Positions 6,644 through 12,057 of a stretch of DNA of 12,057 nucleotides are shown here, piece by piece. Both the position numbers and the translations under genes were made by a program. A model generated the notes under the pieces. That model had not been told where the DNA came from. It saw only the letters and a program-made list of their open reading frames with translations, and searched no databases. The stretch is from the NCBI GenBank assembly GCA_964590725.1, contig CAZPWF010000024.1:1-12057 (forward strand), in the 5' to 3' direction. Position 1 is the stretch's first letter; each line of letters starts with the position of its first letter. The stretch is from CAZPWF01 sp964590725. GTDB taxonomy: Bacteria > Patescibacteriota > Saccharimonadia > Saccharimonadales > JACQNP01.

Positions 6644-6649
6644 TATAAT
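6644..6649 (+). promoter_or_regulatory. Possible -10 box TATAAT of the ATPase operon
   Basis: Perfect TATAAT 37 bases before the ATG at 6687, giving a leader of about 30 bases that shows no Shine-Dalgarno near the start. TATATT (6664-6669) and TATAAG (6670-6675) are alternatives giving shorter leaders. This is the least clear promoter in the window. Confidence 0.3.
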
Positions 6650-6686
6650 CAGATTGGTGGTACTATATTTATAAGTAAAACCCCAT

Positions 6687-8984
6687 ATGAAATTCTGTTT
6701 TGAACTTTACCTAAAAACAAACCTTGCCAGCAAAGAACAGTGGCAACAATTTTTTACGACCCTAACCGCGCACATAGGCTATATGAACCAGTGCCAAATA
6801 GTCATGACTATTAAAGAAGGTGTGGTTCGTTTTTTTGTCGTTGCCGACAGAGACCTCGGGGTACTTAGCAACAACATAGAGATTGGAGTGCTCAGGCCAG
6901 TAAAGGAAGAAGAATGCGCTATCCCAAGCAGCAAAACAGCTGAAAGATTGGTTCGATATGTTTCGGGGGGTAATTTGCTTGATCTACGTGAAAAATTCAA
7001 TCTAAAACGCGGTAAAGAACTTGAGATAATAGTAATCAAGTGCCGACGAATTAACGTCGAAAAAACCCTCTCCAGATTAGAGTTTTACTTTAAAAATCCT
7101 GGCGGCCACTATACCGTAAATAAAAAAACCATGCTGGTTTTTCCAGCACACTTACTACAAGTTAACTTTGATGAAAACGCTCGGTATTTACGCAAGGAAT
7201 TTCCTAAATATATAAACATTGAAAAGTCATTACCAATACTTAGTCCAACCAACAATAATGCCCTACTTTCGGTAAACACCTTCCCTTACTTTGCCAATGA
7301 TTATTATCTTAATTTACAAGATTTTGAATTTGATAAACACTCCTTCATTATCGGTGCCAGCGGAAGTGGTAAATCGAAGTTCATTGAATTATTCGTAGAT
7401 AGAATCAGTAAATCACCACAAAAACACAATTATAAAGTACTGGTAATTGACCCCCATGCTTCTCTGGGAAACGACATGAAAAGCATTGAGGGGTCGGAGA
7501 TCATAGATTTTTCTGGTGATTCTGCGCCAGAACTTTTTGGCGATTCAGCAAAAACCGACGTATCTGCATCAACCGAACTTACTACTACACTTATGAAATC
7601 ACTTATGGCCGAACAGTTTAACCCTAAAGTAGAACGGGTTCTAAGGTTCAGTTTATACGTCCTGTTCGTAAGTCAATCCATGTCACTGAACTTTCTAAAG
7701 AGATTCTTGACAGAAATAGAATTACGCAATCAGGTAATGCAACATGTTTCTGGCAGGATCCCGCCCAACATAGAACAATTCTTCGGCACAGACTTTAATG
7801 AAATTCGAACCACACACTATACAGAAGCAATACTTCCAATCGTATCTTTAGTTGACGAAATGCAACTACAGCCTGGCTTAGTTGGTGAAAGTGAAACTTC
7901 TCTAGCTATGACCATTCAACGTAACTTTTTAACTGTGTTCTCATTAAACAAAGTAAGTATGGGCGAAAAAGTCGTAAAAACAGCGGCGGGGATTTTAATT
8001 CAGCAGATATTTTTACTTGCACAAGCCAAAGCCTTTAATGAAAAAGTGATCCTTATTGTTGACGAAGTTTCCGTCGTACAAAGCCCTGCCCTTTCATCAA
8101 TTTTAGCCGAAGCACGTAAATACAACCTGTTCGTAGTACTAACCCAACAATACTTTGGTCAAGTGGAAAAATCTCTAAAAGACGCAATCTACTCTAATGT
8201 ATACAATTACTACGTATTCCGCGTTTCCGAAGAGGACGCCGAAGGTTTAATTGGCAATTTGAATATCGACATACCTAAAGAAATTATTGAAGAAGAACAT
8301 AAAAAAGGAATCAAGGAAGACGTCGTGAAGAAACGATTTATGACAGAACTTCACCCCAGAGAATGTCTTGTGCGAGTTTCAGCTAACGGACAAATCATTC
8401 CAGTTTTCAAAGCACGGACATTAGATATAGGTAAAAGTGGACACCAAAAAAGGATTGAGCTTGATCAACTAGAAGAACAAAAGCCTATCGATTTGCCTAA
8501 AATTAATAAATTTGTCGAGGGAGGAAATGAAAAGGAAATCCCTTCTATTGGATCAATACATGCACCTGATTTAACCCCAAGCTCACCCAACATTCCCGAA
8601 ACAACTACAGAGAATCTAAAATCAAATATCGAAGAAGCTTGGGATCAAGGTCCTGAAAGGAGCATTAACTTTGGCGGACCAATGAATCCTGAAGCCGAAA
8701 TGTCATTCTATAACAACCCAGAGATAGATGCAGAAGAACGGCGAGTAGTTAAAGAAAAACAAAAGAAAAAAGCTTCACGGTTAGCCAAGCTAATTTCTAA
8801 ACAAAACATTTCGCTTGAGACTGCAGAACCACAAGAAACATCAATAGCTATTCCAACGGCAAAGACGAATAATGAAATTGAATATACAGATAGCGGGTTT
8901 GGTTCAGGTAATCTAGCTAGTATCCTGGCGGGTCAGTCCTCTAGTCGCGATTTAGTAAATAAGAGAAAGAAGGTTAAAAAATAA
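6687..8984 (+). CDS. VirD4/TraD/HerA-type P-loop ATPase (type IV secretion/DNA-pumping family)
   Basis: 765 residues. N-terminal domain (about 1-205) of strands and helices (LSNNIEIGVLRPVKEE) without membrane helices, resembling the accessory domain on CPR 'conjugative transfer' ATPases. ATPase core (about 215-590): Walker A GASGSGKS at 223-230, a following VLVIDPH strand, Walker B ILIVDEVS with Asp459/Glu460, and a sensor-like segment LTQQYFGQ, then DAIYSNVYNYYVFRVSEEDA, the 'aI.sN.....FRv...DA' signature of TraD/TraC-like pumps. C-terminal 170 residues are charged, Pro/Ser/Glu-rich and Lys-tailed, likely disordered. Members form hexamers that move DNA or proteins. VirD4 usually has N-terminal membrane anchors; their absence suggests a soluble HerA-like pump or one recruited by a partner. 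It overlaps the next gene by one base (TAATG), so the two are probably co-translated and work together. Confidence 0.85.
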   Translation: MKFCFELYLKTNLASKEQWQQFFTTLTAHIGYMNQCQIVMTIKEGVVRFFVVADRDLGVLSNNIEIGVLRPVKEEECAIPSSKTAERLVRYVSGGNLLDLREKFNLKRGKELEIIVIKCRRINVEKTLSRLEFYFKNPGGHYTVNKKTMLVFPAHLLQVNFDENARYLRKEFPKYINIEKSLPILSPTNNNALLSVNTFPYFANDYYLNLQDFEFDKHSFIIGASGSGKSKFIELFVDRISKSPQKHNYKVLVIDPHASLGNDMKSIEGSEIIDFSGDSAPELFGDSAKTDVSASTELTTTLMKSLMAEQFNPKVERVLRFSLYVLFVSQSMSLNFLKRFLTEIELRNQVMQHVSGRIPPNIEQFFGTDFNEIRTTHYTEAILPIVSLVDEMQLQPGLVGESETSLAMTIQRNFLTVFSLNKVSMGEKVVKTAAGILIQQIFLLAQAKAFNEKVILIVDEVSVVQSPALSSILAEARKYNLFVVLTQQYFGQVEKSLKDAIYSNVYNYYVFRVSEEDAEGLIGNLNIDIPKEIIEEEHKKGIKEDVVKKRFMTELHPRECLVRVSANGQIIPVFKARTLDIGKSGHQKRIELDQLEEQKPIDLPKINKFVEGGNEKEIPSIGSIHAPDLTPSSPNIPETTTENLKSNIEEAWDQGPERSINFGGPMNPEAEMSFYNNPEIDAEERRVVKEKQKKKASRLAKLISKQNISLETAEPQETSIAIPTAKTNNEIEYTDSGFGSGNLASILAGQSSSRDLVNKRKKVKK
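8968..8973 (+). promoter_or_regulatory. Shine-Dalgarno site of the hexad-repeat gene
   Basis: AGAAGG ends 10 bases before the ATG at 8984, within the last codons of the ATPase gene. Together with the TAATG overlap this indicates translation from the ATPase mRNA. Confidence 0.55.
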
Positions 8985-9676
8985 TGGATAAGCTCCCCGA
9001 TATTTTAGACAAAATCTGTGCAAATGTATTTGGTTACAAAAATCCTTTTACGCCAGACCAATTTATTCAAAAATTTGGTTTTGACTTAAAACTTCCCAGC
9101 GAGGTTATAGACTCTACTGACGGAACGCAAACTTGGGCATTATCGGTTAACCCAACAAAGTTCATAACGTTCAAAAACGCAGTAAAACGTAACGAAATTG
9201 ATGATTGGCTCATCCCGAAAAGACCGCTAAATACTATGGAAGATATATTGGCAGCGTGGAACGAGACAAATTATGCGGCGACCGAAAGACAACTCGAATC
9301 TAGTGATGTTTACCAATCAGATAATGTATATAACTCTCAATTTGTGTATCGATCAACAGACGTACACTTCTCAAAGAATATATTTGCCTGTACAGATAGT
9401 CGCAAACTTGAGTTTGTCGCCTGTTCGCAACGATCTAATTCTACCGTCTTTTCAATCCGCGTAGACGACTCTACGGAGTGTAGCAACAGTTTTAATATCA
9501 TATGGTCGGGGAAAATAGTTAATAGCTTGTTTATTAATGACAGTTTTGACATGTATGAATGTATGTTTTGCTCTCATATGCGTGGCAAACGTTTCTGCAT
9601 AGCCAATATGCAATTTGAAGAGGAAGAATACCGCAAGATTAAGAAAATGGTCGTTGAATGGATCTTAACTTCTTAG
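8984..9676 (+). CDS. Hexapeptide-repeat solenoid protein, function unknown
   Basis: 230 residues, soluble, no signal peptide. Residues 1-105 form a mixed domain (FTPDQFIQKFGFDL; DDWLIPKRPLNTMEDILAAW). Residues 106-207 divide into 17 consecutive six-residue units without insertion: SSDVYQ, SDNVYN, SQFVYR, STDVHF, SKNIFA and onward. Position 4 of every unit is V, I, S, C or M, and position 1 is mostly S, C or aliphatic, as expected of a beta-helix with a small-residue core. The C-terminus (CMFCSHMRGKRFCIANMQ, then EEEEYRKIKKMVVEWI) resembles Cys-rich 'C..C....k.YCI.N.q...eeY' tails I associate with uncharacterised CPR proteins. The start overlaps the ATPase stop, and the P-type ATPase follows 17 bases later. 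It could be a scaffold, cap or substrate adaptor of the pump; this is inference. Six cysteines lie in the repeats and might bind metal. Confidence 0.8.
   Translation: MDKLPDILDKICANVFGYKNPFTPDQFIQKFGFDLKLPSEVIDSTDGTQTWALSVNPTKFITFKNAVKRNEIDDWLIPKRPLNTMEDILAAWNETNYAATERQLESSDVYQSDNVYNSQFVYRSTDVHFSKNIFACTDSRKLEFVACSQRSNSTVFSIRVDDSTECSNSFNIIWSGKIVNSLFINDSFDMYECMFCSHMRGKRFCIANMQFEEEEYRKIKKMVVEWILTS
9299..9604 (+). repeat. 17 six-residue protein repeats (coding)
   Basis: Encodes residues 106-207 of the solenoid protein. The repeat is visible at protein level only; the underlying DNA is diverged, so it is an old structural periodicity rather than a recent tandem duplication. Confidence 0.75.
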
Positions 9677-9680
9677 GAGA
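9675..9680 (+). promoter_or_regulatory. Shine-Dalgarno site of the P-type ATPase gene
   Basis: AGGAGA overlaps the stop of the upstream gene and ends 13 bases before the ATG at 9694, a rather long spacer. An in-frame TAA at 9688 rules out an earlier start. Confidence 0.45.
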
Positions 9681-9693
9681 GTTGTTTTAAATT

Positions 9694-11973
9694 ATGGGTG
9701 GGGAGCAAAATAAAGAAGAATATTACCGAATATCTGTGGGTGATATATATAAAGACCTTGAAACTAGCCGAGAAGGATTAAGCGCCACTCAGGCTAAAGA
9801 ACGGATTGATAAGTACGGACCAAATAAACTAGAAGAGTTCCACAAAGATACTTGGCTAATAAAATACTTACGACAATTCAAAGATCTTATGATTGTCTTA
9901 TTGTTACTTAGTGCCTGTGCTTCGTTCCTATTTGAAGATCCCCGACTTGGTATCGCCCTACTTGCAGTTGTATTTCTAAACACCTTTATGGGGTTTCGTC
10001 AGGAATACAATGCAGAAAAAATTATGGAAAGCTTAGAAAAATTAGTTGTCCCGAACGCTAAAGTTGTCAGATCAAGTACCATACAGGAGGTCCCTTCTAC
10101 GGAATTAGTTGTAGGAGATGTTGTATATATAGAAGAGGGGGATTCTGTCCCCGCAGATCTACGAATAATAGAGGTTTCAAGTCTGTCTACCAACGATTTT
10201 GCACTTACCGGAGAGTCTAACCCTAGCACTAAGAATATAAACAGAATCAGAAGTGAAGTCCCTATTGGCGACAGGTTTAATCTTGTTTTTATGGGTACGA
10301 CAGTCGCCACTGGTCATGGTTATGGAGTTGTTGTTGGTACTGGNNNNNNNNNNNNNNNNNNNNNNNNNNNNNNNNNNNNNNNNNNNNNNNNNNNNNNNNN
10401 NNNNNNNNNNNNNNNNNNNNNNNNNNNNNNNNNNNNNNNNNNNATTGAAGCATCTTACCCAGAAACAAAGCAGTTTTCTTTTGACTCTGGCCGTAAACGA
10501 ATGAGTTCAATCAGACCATGGGGTGATAAAAAGCAGCATTATGTTTTTGCAAAAGGAGCACCGGAAAGTATTCTCGATAAATGTGTAGATATATGGGACA
10601 ACGGCCATGTGCGTAAAATTACATCAGCAGACAAAAAACTTATACTCGAACAAAACGAGACACAAGCAAAAAGCGCTATGCGAAATTTGTCATTTGCATA
10701 TAAGGTTCTCGGCGCTAAAGAAAACCCCGAAAAAATAACAATGGACGAAGCCGAGTCGGACCTAATATATATGGGCATGGCGTCAATGATAGATCCGGTT
10801 CGGGACGAGGTTTACTCAGCCATGCAGGCTGCGCGTAAGGCACATATTAAAGTTTCGATAATTACTGGTGATTATGCCACCACCGCCCAGGCGATCGCTA
10901 TCAAGGCTGGTCTTGTAGCAAAAGGTCACAAAATAACAATTATTACCGGCGAGGAGCTCAAGAAGCTGTCCGACCAGGATGTAATCGATAGTGTACTTCG
11001 TGGAGGCGTAATATTTAGTCGCGTGAGTCCAGAGGATAAGCTAAGAATCGTTGGATTAGTTAAAGATCAAGGTAATATCGTAGCGGTCACTGGAGATGGT
11101 ATAAACGACGCTCCGGCGCTTAAACGGGCTGATATAGGGGTGGCAATGGGTGTTACTGGCACAGACGTCGCTAAACAATCTGCCGAAATCGTATTATTAG
11201 ACGATAGTTTCAAAACGCTTGTGAACGCTGTACAGCAAGGCCGAACTATATTTCAAAACATCAAAAAAATTACATTGGTAGCGTTTTGTGCAAACTCATC
11301 CGAACTAGTCGTAAACCTTTTAAGTCTATTGGGAGCCGCGCTACTTTCTACTCCGATCGCAATAACCGTCATGTTAATTTTAGCAATTGACCTAATTGCC
11401 GAACTATTCCCTATGGTCGCTTTAGGTTGGGATAAAGCCGAGACAAATATTATGAGCGAACAACCAAGAGATCCAAAAGATCATATCCTAAATAGACAAT
11501 CACTTAAAGATGTCATTTGGGCCGGCATATTAATTGGTGGTCTGACTTTTGTTAATTTTATATTCTTCTTTGTACGCAGAGGAATCGATCCTTCGAGTGT
11601 TGAGAATGGATCAACACTGCACATGCAAGCTACATCCCTAACTTATGTCACTATCATGATCTGCCAATTATTGAATATCCTACACCTGCGTAGTGAACAT
11701 GGTATCTTTACGCGCTACCAGCTACATAACAGTAGATTACTCTTCGCATACGGACTTTCACTATTCTTTGTAGCAAACATAATATATAACCCATGGATAT
11801 CGCCTTTCTTCCGCGCAGCTGGAATAAGTCTTGGAGATTGGATTACAGCATTAGTGGCTGGTGCGATATTCGTAATATTCCGAGAAACATTCCACTACGG
11901 CAAGCGAGATCATCGCGATAAAATTATAGATCTACACAAAAATACTCAACAAAAACCGATTGCATTAAACTAA
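9694..11973 (+). CDS. P2-type cation-transporting ATPase (interrupted by a 100-N gap)
   Basis: ATP-driven cation pump of the Ca2+/Na+-K+ ATPase group. Seen in order: cation-ATPase N-terminal domain (SREGLSATQAKERIDKYGPN), TM1 and TM2 (MIVLLLLSACASFLF, IALLAVVFLNTFMGF), actuator loop LTGES (Thr172-Ser175), then the gap. It resumes at the nucleotide domain with FDSGRKRMSS and KGAPES, then P-domain motifs TGDYATTAQAIA and TGDGINDAPALK, and TM5-TM10. The phosphorylation motif DKTGTLT, TM3 and TM4 (PEGL) are in the gap, so they are not shown to exist. In TM6 the residues at the positions of SERCA Asn796/Thr799/Asp800 read Asp, Ala, Glu in AIDLIAELFPMVALGW, closer to the Na,K/H,K-ATPase form (IDLGTD...AE.DIM) than to Ca2+ pumps. 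The transported ion is uncertain. It is the last gene of the ATPase-solenoid operon. Confidence 0.93.
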   Translation: MGGEQNKEEYYRISVGDIYKDLETSREGLSATQAKERIDKYGPNKLEEFHKDTWLIKYLRQFKDLMIVLLLLSACASFLFEDPRLGIALLAVVFLNTFMGFRQEYNAEKIMESLEKLVVPNAKVVRSSTIQEVPSTELVVGDVVYIEEGDSVPADLRIIEVSSLSTNDFALTGESNPSTKNINRIRSEVPIGDRFNLVFMGTTVATGHGYGVVVGTXXXXXXXXXXXXXXXXXXXXXXXXXXXXXXXXXXIEASYPETKQFSFDSGRKRMSSIRPWGDKKQHYVFAKGAPESILDKCVDIWDNGHVRKITSADKKLILEQNETQAKSAMRNLSFAYKVLGAKENPEKITMDEAESDLIYMGMASMIDPVRDEVYSAMQAARKAHIKVSIITGDYATTAQAIAIKAGLVAKGHKITIITGEELKKLSDQDVIDSVLRGGVIFSRVSPEDKLRIVGLVKDQGNIVAVTGDGINDAPALKRADIGVAMGVTGTDVAKQSAEIVLLDDSFKTLVNAVQQGRTIFQNIKKITLVAFCANSSELVVNLLSLLGAALLSTPIAITVMLILAIDLIAELFPMVALGWDKAETNIMSEQPRDPKDHILNRQSLKDVIWAGILIGGLTFVNFIFFFVRRGIDPSSVENGSTLHMQATSLTYVTIMICQLLNILHLRSEHGIFTRYQLHNSRLLFAYGLSLFFVANIIYNPWISPFFRAAGISLGDWITALVAGAIFVIFRETFHYGKRDHRDKIIDLHKNTQQKPIALN
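10344..10443. other. Assembly gap (100 N) inside the P-type ATPase
   Basis: Exactly 100 N. The reading frame is kept across it only by chance: compared with family members, roughly 150-215 residues are absent here, while 100 bases provide 33. The true gap is probably about 450-650 bases. Confidence 0.97.
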
Positions 11974-11974
11974 A

Positions 11975-12057
11975 TTAAACAAAGTTTTTTATCGCACGGG
12001 TTAAAACTTGTTGTTTTGATGGTTTTAGCTTTTTTTCAAAAACAATCATTGGATTTT
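11975..12057 (-). CDS. C-terminal end of an unidentified protein (cut by window edge)
   Basis: On the minus strand a frame open to the window edge encodes NPMIVFEKKLKPSKQQVLTR then AIKNFV and a TAA. The charged, helical ending is typical of a real C-terminus, and the stop lies one base beyond the stop of the converging P-type ATPase, a tight end-to-end arrangement seen in compact genomes. There are too few residues (27) to name a family. Confidence 0.5.
   Translation of the reverse strand, partial: NPMIVFEKKLKPSKQQVLTRAIKNFV

Noticed and set aside
6634..6686. Terminator or riboswitch between the isochorismatase-like gene and the ATPase operon
   Set aside because: Only a 5-bp AGTAC/GTACT pairing with a long loop is present; no structured element is supported in 53 bases.
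9999..10310. Minus-strand frame opposite the P-type ATPase
   Set aside because: Ser/Thr/Leu-rich composition typical of an antisense shadow of a conserved coding region.
1..12057. Alternative genetic code (UGA as glycine)
   Set aside because: UGA terminates mutM and polA at the expected family lengths, and all recognised genes are open under the standard bacterial code.

Overview
The window reads as a piece of a compact, AT-rich genome of a Candidate Phyla Radiation bacterium, most likely Saccharibacteria (TM7). This is inferred from protein sequence character (MutM, an exonuclease-dead Pol I, a VirD4/HerA-like ATPase followed by a Ser/Cys solenoid protein), very short intergenic spacers, and -10 boxes placed 6-9 bases before start codons. 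No rRNA or marker gene is present to prove it. UGA is used as a stop (mutM, polA), so the UGA=Gly code of Gracilibacteria/Absconditabacteria is not in use. Three runs of exactly 100 N (1803-1902, 5144-5243, 10344-10443) are assembly placeholders. Each interrupts coding sequence, and their true lengths are unknown.

Left half, mostly minus strand (1-5950), read in transcription order. polA encodes DNA polymerase I and is broken by a gap. Next come a predicted Cys-His-Asp transglutaminase-like protein, a single-pass membrane protein, and a HAD-family hydrolase whose 3' end is lost in a gap. On the other side of that gap lies a plus-strand DciA/DUF721-like fragment. Diverging from it on the minus strand are a GTG-started 102-residue hypothetical protein, mutM, and the start of holA (Pol III delta subunit), which overlaps mutM by ATGA. 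DNA replication and base-excision repair dominate this half.

Right half, plus strand (6016-11973). An isochorismatase-like cysteine hydrolase diverges from polA across 65 bp. It is followed by a probable three-gene operon: a soluble VirD4/TraD/HerA-type ATPase, a protein built of 17 uninterrupted six-residue repeats (start overlapping the ATPase stop), and a P2-type cation ATPase whose phosphorylation loop falls in a gap. A partial minus-strand gene converges on the cation ATPase at the right edge with one base between the stops.

Two things deserve most attention. The ATPase plus hexad-solenoid pair is a candidate uncharacterised machine. The near-universal promoter layout suggests leaderless transcripts for operon-leading genes, while genes inside operons (holA, the solenoid gene, the cation ATPase) carry Shine-Dalgarno sequences. 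No tRNA, rRNA, CRISPR array, insertion sequence or convincing intrinsic terminator was seen, and apart from the N runs no non-coding stretch exceeds about 130 bases.
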